Below are positions 1 to 7,282 of a DNA stretch of 28,134 bases, in pieces. The stretch lies in NCBI GenBank assembly GCA_031367105.1, contig JANLPG010000097.1, forward strand, positions 1-28,134, in the 5' to 3' direction. The notes under the pieces are model-generated. The model was not told the origin of the DNA. It ran no database searches and saw only the letters and a program-made list of their open reading frames with translations. How positions within the stretch are numbered: position 1 is the first letter of the stretch; each line of letters begins with the position of its first letter. This DNA comes from Palsa-1233 sp031367105. Lineage in GTDB: Bacteria > Gemmatimonadota > Gemmatimonadetes > Gemmatimonadales > GWC2-71-9. Position numbers and translations under genes: made by a program.

Positions 1-31
1 GTTGAGTGCGCCGTTCAAGCACTGACCACCA

Positions 32-1657
32 TCATCCCATTTCCACGCGATCCCGTCCCGAGCTCTTGGCCCGGTAGAGTGCCCTGTCGGCGGCTGACGC
101 CACTTCAGTCGCCGACTTGCCGGAGCCCGGAAAGGTTCCCACGCCGATGCTGACCCGCATCGACACCGGATCGCTGTTGCCGAGGACCAGCGTGGCGTCG
201 GCCAGTGCCTGGCGCATCTTGTCGGCGATGACGCGGCCGTTGGCGGGCGGGCAGCGGCGGAGGATGATGCCGAACTCCTCGCCGCCGTAGCGCCCGAGCA
301 TATCGCTGCCGCGGATTCCCTTCTTGAAGACCCGCGCCACGTGCATCAGCACCTGATCACCGACCAGGTGACCATAGGTGTCGTTGATCCGCTTGAAGTG
401 GTCGAGGTCGAGCATCAGGAAGGTCAGCGGTTCGCCGTGGCGGCCGGCAAACGCGATCGCGTGTTCCAGTTCCGCCATCAGCGTGGCGTGGTTGAGCACA
501 CCGGTGAGCCCGTCACGATGCACCAGTTCGCGAATCCGGCGGCCGCGCTCGGTGCGCGTGAGCACCACTTGAAGCAGGTGGCTCCGTTCGACCGGCTTCG
601 CGAGGAAGTCATCGCCACCGGCTCGCAACCCTTCCATCTCATCCGCGAGCGAGTGGCGCGCGGTGAGGAAGACGATCGGCACCAGCGCGAGCCGCGGATC
701 CTGGCGCATCAGTCGGGCCAGCGCGTAGCCGTCCACGTCGGGGAGGTCGACGTCCAGCAGCACCAGATCGGGGGTTTCGACCCCGAGCGCCTCACGGGCC
801 TGCCCGGCGGTGGCGCAAATCGTCACCCGGGCATTGAGCTGACCGAGCCAGGTCGAAAAGAGCTGCGCCTGCGCCGGGTCATCTTCGACCACCACCACAT
901 TTGCCGGAGGAGCTCCGATCTGGGCCAAGGCCCGGGCGTACTGTGCCAGGCCACGGGGCAGCGTGCTGGGACCGAAGACGGCGTCGACGCCAGCCGCTGC
1001 GGTGCGCAGCCGATCGAAGCGATCGGTCGGGTCGGCGAGGACAACCGCTCGCGGACGTTCCGGGGTGGCGGCCGCCCAGTAGCGCGCCAGGGCGAGCGGA
1101 TCCTCGCCCGACTCGGTGCCGATCACCACCAGATCGGGGCGCTCCGATGGCGCCACGTCCCACGGGTCGACATCGCCTTCGCGAATATCAACCACGAAAC
1201 CGGTCTCTTCGAGCGAGCGGACGATTTCATCGCGAATGCCGGCCGGCCGCATCACCAGCAGCGTGCGCCATCCGAAACCGGGTAGCCGGCCCAGCACCAT
1301 CGGCATCCCGAGATCGACCGCAGCGGTATCGAAAGCTGTCTTCAGGTCCTGAATGGATTGCTCGAAGAGGTCGGCGTCCTGCGGTGTCGGCACCGGCGGC
1401 GTGAGAATCCGGTGTTCCATCACGCGACCAACCTCGGTCACCCGCGGAAAGCCGTAGGAGCCGCCGGAGCCGGCCAGCCGATGGAAGCGCTGGCGCAGCG
1501 ACTCGAGCGCATCGGGCTCGCCCGACCGGAAGGCCGCCAGATCCTTGCGAAGCTCGGCCAGCCGCGCCGGTGCCTCGCGGAGATAGTCGCGCTGCAGGGT
1601 GAGGAAGACTTCGTCGTGCTCCTCGTTCTGACTCGGCTCCACTGGTGGAAATCTCAC
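32..1657 (-). CDS. Hpt / pseudo-receiver / receiver / GGDEF diguanylate cyclase
   Basis: Predicted to make cyclic di-GMP from two GTP under phosphorelay control. An Hpt domain spans about residues 18-110, with the phosphorylatable His59 in HRLAGS. A receiver-like domain at about 130-248 lacks the acceptor Asp (the strand reads DLVVIGTE) and looks like a pseudo-receiver. A canonical receiver at about 253-368 has Asp259/Asp260, acceptor Asp302, Thr332 and Lys354. The GGDEF domain at about 378-541 has an active-site GGEEF at 458-462 and an RGSD inhibitory I-site five residues before it, so product inhibition is expected. The start is GTG, overlapping the upstream TrmB gene's TGA as GTGA, with AAGGAGG just before it inside that gene, so translation is probably coupled. 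No histidine kinase is present in the window, so its phosphodonor must be elsewhere. The enzymatic call is strong. The role of the Hpt domain is inferred. Confidence 0.93.
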   Translation of the reverse strand: MRFPPVEPSQNEEHDEVFLTLQRDYLREAPARLAELRKDLAAFRSGEPDALESLRQRFHRLAGSGGSYGFPRVTEVGRVMEHRILTPPVPTPQDADLFEQSIQDLKTAFDTAAVDLGMPMVLGRLPGFGWRTLLVMRPAGIRDEIVRSLEETGFVVDIREGDVDPWDVAPSERPDLVVIGTESGEDPLALARYWAAATPERPRAVVLADPTDRFDRLRTAAAGVDAVFGPSTLPRGLAQYARALAQIGAPPANVVVVEDDPAQAQLFSTWLGQLNARVTICATAGQAREALGVETPDLVLLDVDLPDVDGYALARLMRQDPRLALVPIVFLTARHSLADEMEGLRAGGDDFLAKPVERSHLLQVVLTRTERGRRIRELVHRDGLTGVLNHATLMAELEHAIAFAGRHGEPLTFLMLDLDHFKRINDTYGHLVGDQVLMHVARVFKKGIRGSDMLGRYGGEEFGIILRRCPPANGRVIADKMRQALADATLVLGNSDPVSMRVSIGVGTFPGSGKSATEVASAADRALYRAKSSGRDRVEMG

Positions 1658-2340
1658 CGCCCCTCCTTCAGCGCGATCAGGGCGCGTCTGGCGGCGGCAA
1701 CGAATGCCGGGCCGCTGCCCCAGTGTCCCGAAAACTGTTCGCCGTTGCGCGCACCCACCAGCGCCGCGCGATCATCGACAACCAGCAGCACCGGATCCCC
1801 AGGCCAGTTCGGCGAGCTGACCACAGTCACGGCGATCGCTCCCATCGGGACCGGCGCCAGCGACGATACATCGAGCGCAACACCGACGCTGGCAGCCCGT
1901 CGAAGATGCGGCAACAACGCCAGGCAGCCATCGGCAGGGGCGAGGAGTTCGATCCGGCTTTCTGCCCGCGCAATCTCGTGCCCCATCAGCTGGACTGCGC
2001 CCCGCGGCGAGGCAAGCTCGACGAGGGTCGGGGTATCGGGAACGGCCAATGCTGCGAGCGACTGGCCGAGTCGTTCCATCGCCTCGCCCTGCCGATCGCT
2101 CAGCCGTGCCAGCAACGTGCTCGGTGGCTCGGGCCGAAAGCGGCGGGGGCGTCCCTCCTCGACCCGCGCTGCACCCTTGCTCACCAGCCCCTCAAGGGCG
2201 GCATAGACATTGGCGCGTGCCAAGCCGGCGGCACGCGCGATGGTGTAGCCGGTGCCGGGGCCGCCCGTCAGCAGGACCTCGTAGATCAGGCCCTCCGTCG
2301 GCGTGAAGCCGAACGGTGTCAGGTCGAGATGTCCGGACAC
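1654..2340 (-). CDS. TrmB-family transcriptional regulator
   Basis: Predicted DNA-binding regulator of 228 aa. The N-terminal winged helix (about residues 8-70, containing TPTEGLIYEVLL and then ARANVYAALEGLVSKG) matches the TrmB family. The C-terminal part (about 105-225) resembles the phospholipase-D-like sensor half of TrmB proteins, which in characterised members binds sugars; the ligand here is unknown. I chose the GTG at 2340, one base after the stop of the upstream gene. A TTG at 2379 would add 13 residues and overlap that gene. The 3' end overlaps the diguanylate cyclase start by 4 bp (GTGA), and a strong Shine-Dalgarno for that gene lies in its last codons. The regulator sits in the middle of a three-gene operon and may autoregulate it through palindromes upstream of the first gene, which is inference. 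Confidence 0.85.
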   Translation of the reverse strand: MSGHLDLTPFGFTPTEGLIYEVLLTGGPGTGYTIARAAGLARANVYAALEGLVSKGAARVEEGRPRRFRPEPPSTLLARLSDRQGEAMERLGQSLAALAVPDTPTLVELASPRGAVQLMGHEIARAESRIELLAPADGCLALLPHLRRAASVGVALDVSSLAPVPMGAIAVTVVSSPNWPGDPVLLVVDDRAALVGARNGEQFSGHWGSGPAFVAAARRALIALKEGR

Positions 2341-2341
2341 G

Positions 2342-3454
2342 TCAGGAGTACTCGAGCCGCCAGCCGAGGCGCTTCGCAATCCGCGCCAGCCGGAAGGTGA
2401 TGTCGGCCTGACGCGCCGTCAGGCCACCATCATCGGGCGCCAATGGCCAGCAGTGGTAGGTGATCGGTGTCCCCGCCTTGGGCTGGGAACGAAGATTCTT
2501 CGGATGCCAGACGCCATCGCCATCCAGATCCTCCAGCAGCCGCTGAAAGGCCATCACCGAATTTGGTGCAGCGAGGAGTTGGTTCTGGCCCAGGCCGGCG
2601 AGCAGCTCGATGAAGTGCAGCGCCAGCGGTACATCCTTGAGCAGCCCCTTGGAGTCGAGTTCGATCGGGTCCCCGAGCAACACGTGCATCGGCTTCATCG
2701 TCTTGCTGCCGATCGGGATCATATAGGATCGATCGGGAGCCGGCTGTGCCAGATACTGTCCGAGGCGCTCAAGAAACCCACCGCGCTCGCGCTGCAACCC
2801 TGGCATCGCCGAGAGCATTGCCAAGGACCACCAACTCGGTGGTGCTGCCTCGGGGTGCAGCTGGAAGCCGCCGCTCCGCTTGATCAGCGGGTCCTCGACC
2901 AGCGACGAGCGCAGGAATGCCGACACCGCGTTGACGACCTTATGCGCCGCGCCCCGCAGCCGCGGATCTTCCTCGCGGCCCGCCTCGGCGAGCGCGGCCG
3001 CCGCACCCTCCCGGATCAGGTTGCGGTACCAGGTGCCCGTCTTCGGCTCCTCGTCAACGGCATCCTCGAACTCGCCCAGGAGCAGTCCGTCATCATCCCG
3101 CGAGAATACCCGGAACAACACCCGGTCTGCGAGGCGAAACGGACGTGTGGTATTGGGAACACCGAGTTGCACCAGCCGGCGGTACTGCGCCACGGTGCCG
3201 ACTTCTTCGATGTTCCGATTGGGATTGGGCTCGAAGGCGAGAAAATTCTCACCCCACAGTCCGGTCTCCTGCTGCCGCGTCGTGATGGCGGAAACGGGCG
3301 CTGACTGGATCAGTTCGGTCAGCGCCGCACCCAACGAGGCAGGATCGGCGCTGCCTGCCGGTGCCAATTCCGACAACGTGCGGTACCGCAGTGACGGGCC
3401 ACCGTGCTCGAGCAGCCAGGTCAGGGGGATGCGATGTGTGGTGGGGAGGTCCAG
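2342..3454 (-). CDS. Unrecognised 370-aa protein, first gene of the TrmB/GGDEF operon
   Basis: I do not recognise a characterised family. The protein is soluble, has no signal peptide or membrane segment, is mostly helical in character and is rich in Leu, Ala and Arg. It has conserved-looking stretches such as GVWHPKNLRS and YHCWPL near the C terminus. The WHP/HCWP residues and helical make-up faintly recall alpha/alpha-toroid proteins (terpene-cyclase or prenyltransferase-like), but this is a guess. The first conventional start is a TTG at 3376. The frame stays open upstream and gives a protein-like N terminus (MDLPTTHRIPLTWLLEHGG) from a CTG at 3454. This CTG has GAGGAG 7 nt before it, and no ATG, GTG or TTG lies between it and the upstream in-frame TAG. 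I therefore annotate the CTG. The next gene starts one base after the stop. Confidence 0.65.
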   Translation of the reverse strand: MDLPTTHRIPLTWLLEHGGPSLRYRTLSELAPAGSADPASLGAALTELIQSAPVSAITTRQQETGLWGENFLAFEPNPNRNIEEVGTVAQYRRLVQLGVPNTTRPFRLADRVLFRVFSRDDDGLLLGEFEDAVDEEPKTGTWYRNLIREGAAAALAEAGREEDPRLRGAAHKVVNAVSAFLRSSLVEDPLIKRSGGFQLHPEAAPPSWWSLAMLSAMPGLQRERGGFLERLGQYLAQPAPDRSYMIPIGSKTMKPMHVLLGDPIELDSKGLLKDVPLALHFIELLAGLGQNQLLAAPNSVMAFQRLLEDLDGDGVWHPKNLRSQPKAGTPITYHCWPLAPDDGGLTARQADITFRLARIAKRLGWRLEYS

Positions 3455-3461
3455 GGTGCGA

Positions 3462-3467
3462 CTCCTC
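3462..3467 (-). promoter_or_regulatory. Shine-Dalgarno supporting a CTG start
   Basis: GAGGAG on the minus strand, 7 nt before the CTG at 3454. This site decides the start of the 370-aa gene: neither it nor any other good ribosome-binding site precedes the alternative TTG at 3376. Confidence 0.6.
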
Positions 3468-3483
3468 GCGTGGCGCGGGATCG

Positions 3484-3495
3484 AGCAGGCCTGCT
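3484..3495. promoter_or_regulatory. Perfect 12-bp palindrome, operator candidate
   Basis: AGCAGGCCTGCT is a perfect palindrome. It lies just downstream (on the minus strand) of a TATATT -10 candidate at 3508-3513, at roughly +7 to +18 of the expected transcript. That is a usual position for a repressor site in an autoregulated operon. The binding protein is unknown; the TrmB-family regulator encoded two genes downstream is the obvious candidate. Confidence 0.45.
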
Positions 3496-3507
3496 AACCG
3501 ACCGATA

Positions 3508-3515
3508 AATATAGC
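3508..3515 (-). promoter_or_regulatory. -10 element (GCTATATT) of the TrmB/GGDEF operon
   Basis: On the minus strand the sequence reads GCTATATT. It resembles three other -10 candidates in the window and lies about 55 nt before the CTG start at 3454. No convincing TTGACA-like -35 is visible. Its place is taken by the inverted repeat at 3521-3535. Confidence 0.45.
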
Positions 3516-3520
3516 ACTTA

Positions 3521-3535
3521 GGCCCGGTCCGGGCC
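3521..3535. repeat. Perfect inverted repeat in the -35 region
   Basis: GGCCCGG-T-CCGGGCC has 7-bp arms around one base. It lies immediately upstream of the -10 candidate of the minus-strand operon, where a -35 or an activator site would be. No T-run follows on either strand, so a terminator is unlikely. The remaining bases of the gap (3536-3651) show nothing I can identify. Confidence 0.45.
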
Positions 3536-3651
3536 AGCCTCTCGGGGAGGATCGTTGCTGGGGATACTACGAGAGCATCTCGAGGTCAGCGGAATTCCCC
3601 CTTCAAACGGCTCTGGGGCAGACAGTTGGCTTAAGTAGTAGCAGACGGTGC

Positions 3652-4602
3652 TTATAGATCCAGCGGAGCGCAATTCATCAGGATCACAGTACCTGCCTTG
3701 AAGAGCCCACGCTCGCTGGTGAGCAACAACCGACCGTCGCGCAGGAAGGTGACCCCCTCCCCCTGTGGCTCGAGACCCAGGATGTCGCAGGCCGTGGGCT
3801 TCCCCATTGGCGCGAGCTTCCCATCGGGGCGGAGCGTGAAGGGATAGAGATCACGGTAGGTGCGAACCACGACGCGCTTTCCGTCGGACGCCAGCGCCAT
3901 TCCGGTCACTTCTCGCCCCATCCCTCCCGCCGGGGTGATTGGGAGTGAGTCTCGCAGCACGGGCGTGACCAGCCGGCCGCTGCGCCAGGCATCAGCCGGA
4001 ATGCTGAACAGGAGGACGCCGCCAGAGCGACCCTTCGTCACCAGCAGGATCTCGCCGCTGTCGGTGACGGCCATCGCCTCGACATCGTGCGGGCGGTCGG
4101 GGTAGGCTGCGCGGATCGACTCCATCCCCGTGAGCGACTGCACTCCGCTCACCAACCCGGCGCCCACGGTCGGTTCGGGTACGCGGTAGATCACCACGTC
4201 GCGGCGATGCTCACCGTTGTCGCCGGTGTCGGCGATATACACGCACTGCCCACTGCCACAGGGGCCGAGGGCGACCTCCTCCCAGTCGACGTTGCTGGCG
4301 CCCGCCACCGTGAAATCGGCCCGCAATGCTCCAGTGGTGTCGATCGCGAGCAGATCGGGGGGATTGCCGGAGTCATCGATGGTCCAGATCACGCCGGGAT
4401 TCGCGCGGCTGGCGGCCGCCCCGCTCGCCTCAGCCAACCGGCGGTCGGTGAGTCTCCCGGTGATCGACACGTGGCTCGGCGGGATCATCGTCCACCCACC
4501 CGGGCTCAACGTGGTCGCGGTGGCGCTGGAGCGTAGCGTGGCAACCGCAAGCAGGCCGATCAGTACCAGGCTGGCTGTCGCCCAGCGCGCACGGCCGCTC
4601 AC
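3652..4602 (-). CDS. Secreted propeller-like protein of unknown function
   Basis: 316 aa. The N terminus has a basic start (MSGRAR) and a hydrophobic segment to about residue 28, consistent with export by a signal peptide or membrane anchor. The rest alternates short strands and turns with repeated patterns such as VIWTIDDSGN, CVYIADTGDN and GEILLVTKG, which look like blades of a beta-propeller. I see no catalytic motif I can name. Three cysteines lie in the mature part (two in PCGSGQC, plus TACD) and one near the C terminus (MNCA), so disulfides are possible. The GTG start overlaps the cytochrome c stop as GTGA, so the two are co-translated. The pairing with a periplasmic cytochrome suggests a periplasmic role, which is inference. 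Confidence 0.75.
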   Translation of the reverse strand: MSGRARWATASLVLIGLLAVATLRSSATATTLSPGGWTMIPPSHVSITGRLTDRRLAEASGAAASRANPGVIWTIDDSGNPPDLLAIDTTGALRADFTVAGASNVDWEEVALGPCGSGQCVYIADTGDNGEHRRDVVIYRVPEPTVGAGLVSGVQSLTGMESIRAAYPDRPHDVEAMAVTDSGEILLVTKGRSGGVLLFSIPADAWRSGRLVTPVLRDSLPITPAGGMGREVTGMALASDGKRVVVRTYRDLYPFTLRPDGKLAPMGKPTACDILGLEPQGEGVTFLRDGRLLLTSERGLFKAGTVILMNCAPLDL

Positions 4603-4997
4603 TTGGTGGGCGTGCGCTTGTGCAGCTCCAGCACGTAGGCCGCCAGCAATTCAGCCTCGGCGTCGGTGATCCGCGAGCCGCCGCGCGGCGGCATCACAGT
4701 GCCGCTCCTCGACTTGTCGGATTCGATCCCCGACTTGATGACGGCCGCAATCTCCCAAAGTGCCCCCTTGGTGTGCAGCCAGATCTTCCCCTCGGAGAGC
4801 CGGGTGGTGGGGCCGAGCATCCCTTCGCCCTGGACTCCGTGACAGGAGAAGCAGAGCCCCTTCCCCTCGAAGAGACGCTTCCCCTGCGCGAGCCGGAGCG
4901 CGGTGGAATCGGTGGGCGCACCCTGCGCGGCCACCGGGGAGGTCGCAGCGAAGCCGAGCAGCAGGAGGGCGGCGAGGGGGAGACGGATATCGTGCAT
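4599..4997 (-). CDS. Exported single-haem cytochrome c
   Basis: About 132 aa with a signal peptide ending near PVAAQG. The haem-attachment motif CFSCH (CxxCH) lies shortly after the start of the mature protein. A conserved Met in TVMPP is the likely distal haem ligand. The C-terminal helix with AELLAAYVLEL is typical of class I cytochrome c. It would carry electrons in the periplasm; its partner is unknown. I chose the ATG at 4997. A TTG one codon earlier (5000) is possible. No Shine-Dalgarno is present, but TATTCT lies six bases before the ATG, suggesting a leaderless mRNA. The gene is followed with a 4-bp overlap by the propeller-like protein and is divergent from phosphofructokinase. Confidence 0.9.
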   Translation of the reverse strand: MHDIRLPLAALLLLGFAATSPVAAQGAPTDSTALRLAQGKRLFEGKGLCFSCHGVQGEGMLGPTTRLSEGKIWLHTKGALWEIAAVIKSGIESDKSRSGTVMPPRGGSRITDAEAELLAAYVLELHKRTPTK

Positions 4998-5003
4998 CAA
5001 GGA

Positions 5004-5009
5004 AGAATA
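5004..5009 (-). promoter_or_regulatory. -10-like element for leaderless cytochrome c
   Basis: TATTCT on the minus strand, 6 nt before the ATG at 4997. With normal -10 spacing the transcript would begin at or beside the start codon. It is one of six such arrangements in the window. Confidence 0.35.
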
Positions 5010-5019
5010 ATCTCCGCCG

Positions 5020-5048
5020 TTGGTCGGCCCCAGTCTGGACGCTATGAT
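5020..5048 (+). promoter_or_regulatory. Sigma-70-type promoter of phosphofructokinase
   Basis: TTGGTC (5020-5025), a 17-bp spacer, then TATGAT (5043-5048), preceded by GC. This is the best-formed promoter in the window. Expected transcription start is about 5055, giving a leader of about 45 nt before the GTG at 5100. Confidence 0.65.
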
Positions 5049-5099
5049 TCCCGCTCCTGCCCCACCGTTATCGATTATTCAGGGAGTCGTCCGCACCAC

Positions 5100-6179
5100 G
5101 TGAAAATCGCTATTTCTACCGGTGGTGGCGACGCCCCGGGACTCAATGCCGTCATCCGCGCCGCAGTCCTCACCGCTCACGACCGGGGCTGGGAGTGCGT
5201 CGGTATCCGACGCGGCTTCCTCGGCCTCTACGACGGCAGTGGCATCGTTCCGCTGGGACTCGAACAGGTGCGCGGCATCACCCATCTTGGCGGCACGATT
5301 CTCGGCACCACCAACCGTGGCAACCCCCTCCGCTGGCCCAAGTTGCAACCCGACGGACGGGTGATCGAAGTCGATCGCTGTGATGAGTTGATGGGAGCCT
5401 TCGCACGGGAAGGGATCGATGCCCTGATCTCCATCGGCGGGGACGGCTCCCTCGGCATCGCGGCGGAGCTCTGGCGCCGCGGCCTGAAGGTGGTGGGCGT
5501 CCCCAAGACCATCGACAACGATGTGCCGGGTACCGATTGCACCTTCGGCTTCGACACCGCCGTGAGCACCGCGACCGACGCGCTCGACAAACTGCACACG
5601 ACGGCCGAGGCCCACGACCGGGTGATGGTGGTCGAACTGATGGGTCGGCACGCGGGCTGGATTGCGTTGCACAGCGGGCTCTCCTCCACGGCCGACGTGA
5701 TCCTGATTCCCGAGATCCCGTTCGATATTGAAGTCGTTTGCGAAAAGCTCCGGGCCCGCGAGCGCGCCGGTCGGCACTTTTCGATCGTGGTTGTGGCTGA
5801 GGGTGCCACCCCGATCGGCGGCACGGTCACTCTGCGCGAGAAGGGGATTGCCGGAACCAGCGATCGGCTCGGCGGTATCGCCGAACTTGTTGCCCACGGT
5901 ATCGCGCTACGCACCGGCAAGGAAACCCGATCGCTGGTGCTGGGCCACCTGCAGCGGGGCGGCTCGCCCACGACCTTTGACCGCCTCCTGGCGCTGCGCT
6001 TCGGCTCCGCTGCCATCCGCGCCATCGCCGATGGTGACTTCGGCACGATGGTGGCATTCCAGCCACCCAATGTGGTCCGGATTCCGATGGATCAAGTGGT
6101 GGGTCGTACCAAGACAGTACCGCTCGATTCCGGCATTATCCTGACCGCGCGCCACCTCGGCATCTCCTTCGGGGACTGA
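5100..6179 (+). CDS. pfkA: 6-phosphofructokinase
   Basis: Phosphorylates fructose 6-phosphate to fructose 1,6-bisphosphate, the committed glycolytic step in the cytoplasm. 359 aa from a GTG start, giving the typical N terminus VKIAISTGGGDAPGLNAVIR. The phosphate-donor loop is GGDGS (113-117), with Gly116 at the position that is Gly in ATP enzymes and Asp in pyrophosphate enzymes. PKTIDND (135-141) carries the catalytic base Asp139 and, unlike E. coli PfkA, Lys136 where ATP enzymes usually have Gly. MGRHAGW (181-187) contributes to substrate binding. The Gly/Lys pair is the mixed type known from actinobacterial ATP-dependent enzymes, so ATP is the likely donor. The frame stays open upstream to 4620, but that part is antisense to the cytochrome gene. 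A DoxX-like gene follows 4 bp after the stop. Confidence 0.95.
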   Translation: MKIAISTGGGDAPGLNAVIRAAVLTAHDRGWECVGIRRGFLGLYDGSGIVPLGLEQVRGITHLGGTILGTTNRGNPLRWPKLQPDGRVIEVDRCDELMGAFAREGIDALISIGGDGSLGIAAELWRRGLKVVGVPKTIDNDVPGTDCTFGFDTAVSTATDALDKLHTTAEAHDRVMVVELMGRHAGWIALHSGLSSTADVILIPEIPFDIEVVCEKLRARERAGRHFSIVVVAEGATPIGGTVTLREKGIAGTSDRLGGIAELVAHGIALRTGKETRSLVLGHLQRGGSPTTFDRLLALRFGSAAIRAIADGDFGTMVAFQPPNVVRIPMDQVVGRTKTVPLDSGIILTARHLGISFGD

Positions 6180-6183
6180 GACT

Positions 6184-6693
6184 ATGACTCGCACGTACAC
6201 CCTGCCGGCCGCTCGTGCACTCGCCTTCCTCCGGGTGGTAACCGGTCTGGGGCTTCTGCTCGCGGCCTATGGCAAACTCACGATGTTCAAGGTCGGTGGT
6301 GTTGTCCCGCTGCCGGTCGTTGCCCTGCATTGGCAGGTGGAGCTTCCCACCCGCCTCGCGGCCTGGCTGGCACAACATCCATCAGGGATGTGGACGGCGA
6401 TCGTGCGCGATCTGTTGCTACCGCACGGCGCACTCGTGGCGGCGCTGATCGCCTGGTCGCAAGTGCTGGCCGGTGTGCTGCTGCTGCTCGGACTTCGCAC
6501 CCGCCTGGCCGCGACCCTCGGCGTGTTGGTGTCGGTGGCGCTGGCACTCGCGGCGGGCTGGCGCGATCCGGGCGATGTGCGACCGTACCTGATGCAGGTG
6601 ATGCTCTGTGTTGCCCTGCTGATCGGTGGCGCGGGCGATACCTTGGGCCTCGATGGCTGGCGGCGTGAGCGGCGGCGGGACCGCGAACTCTAG
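6184..6693 (+). CDS. DoxX-like integral membrane protein
   Basis: 169 aa with four predicted membrane helices, at about residues 10-30, 76-102, 105-125 and 132-150. The pattern RVVTGLGLLLAAYGKLTMF near the N terminus followed by a small four-helix core is typical of the DoxX/DoxD superfamily. Members include the small subunit of thiosulfate:quinone oxidoreductase and many proteins of unknown function. No substrate can be named. It starts 4 bp after phosphofructokinase, so it is probably expressed with it, although no functional link is evident. It ends 19 bp from the convergent pabA stop. The family call is fairly secure and the function is not. Confidence 0.8.
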   Translation: MTRTYTLPAARALAFLRVVTGLGLLLAAYGKLTMFKVGGVVPLPVVALHWQVELPTRLAAWLAQHPSGMWTAIVRDLLLPHGALVAALIAWSQVLAGVLLLLGLRTRLAATLGVLVSVALALAAGWRDPGDVRPYLMQVMLCVALLIGGAGDTLGLDGWRRERRRDREL

Positions 6694-6712
6694 GCTGCGT
6701 CCAGACGATTGC

Positions 6713-7282
6713 TCAGCAGCGATCGAGGAAATTCCGGATCATCCGTACCCCGTGCTCGGTCAGCACCGACTCGGGGTGAAACTGGACGCCCTCGATCCGG
6801 TGGGTTCGGTGTCGAACCCCCATCACCGTGTCATCGTCCACGGCAATCGCCGAGAGCTCCAGCTCTGCTGGGATGCTGTCGCGGAGCACCGCCAGGGAGT
6901 GGTAGCGCGTCGCGGTCAACGGCGAGGGAATCCCCGAGAAAATTCCGCGCTGGTCGTGCCTGATCGGTGACGTCATCCCGTGGCGCGGCCGGACGGCGCG
7001 ACCAACCGAGGCACCCAGCGCTGTGGCGATCACCTGATGACCCAGACAGACACCGAGGATCGGGACCACGGGCCCAAGGGTACGGACAACCGCTTGCGCC
7101 AGCTGACACGCTTCGGGCCCCCCCGGCCCCGGGGAGAGGATGATCCCCCGCGCACCGCAGGCGACAACTTCCGACAACGACAGGCCGCGGACGCGTCGCA
7201 CTGAAGGCGTCTCGCCGGCTGCCTCGACATAGCTGGCCAGGGTGAACACGAACGAGTCGTCGTGGTCGAGGAGCAGGATCAC
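6713..7282 (-). CDS. pabA: Aminodeoxychorismate/anthranilate synthase glutaminase subunit
   Basis: 189-aa class I glutamine amidotransferase. It releases ammonia from glutamine for the chorismate-converting partner, here PabB. Visible motifs are the N-terminal DHDDSF, the oxyanion loop SPGPGGPE, the nucleophile Cys79 in GVCLGHQ, and the catalytic His169/Glu171 in FHPES. The length matches TrpG/PabA. These subunits are often shared between anthranilate and aminodeoxychorismate synthases, but overlap with pabB and the surrounding pterin genes favour folate synthesis. The GTG start at 7282 overlaps the pabB stop as GTGA, implying coupled translation and equal amounts of the two subunits. Confidence 0.93.
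   Translation of the reverse strand: MILLLDHDDSFVFTLASYVEAAGETPSVRRVRGLSLSEVVACGARGIILSPGPGGPEACQLAQAVVRTLGPVVPILGVCLGHQVIATALGASVGRAVRPRHGMTSPIRHDQRGIFSGIPSPLTATRYHSLAVLRDSIPAELELSAIAVDDDTVMGVRHRTHRIEGVQFHPESVLTEHGVRMIRNFLDRC

Noticed and set aside
2..25. Possible 3' end of an upstream plus-strand gene (LSAPFKH and stop)
   Set aside because: Only seven codons are visible, too few to support a coding call.
3536..3651. Search for a tRNA or small RNA in the gap between the propeller gene and the TrmB operon
   Set aside because: No cloverleaf, T-loop or terminator pattern could be made out.
4620..5099. N-terminal extension of phosphofructokinase in the same frame
   Set aside because: It would run antisense through the cytochrome c gene and its promoter. 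The family N terminus begins exactly at the GTG at 5100, behind a good promoter.
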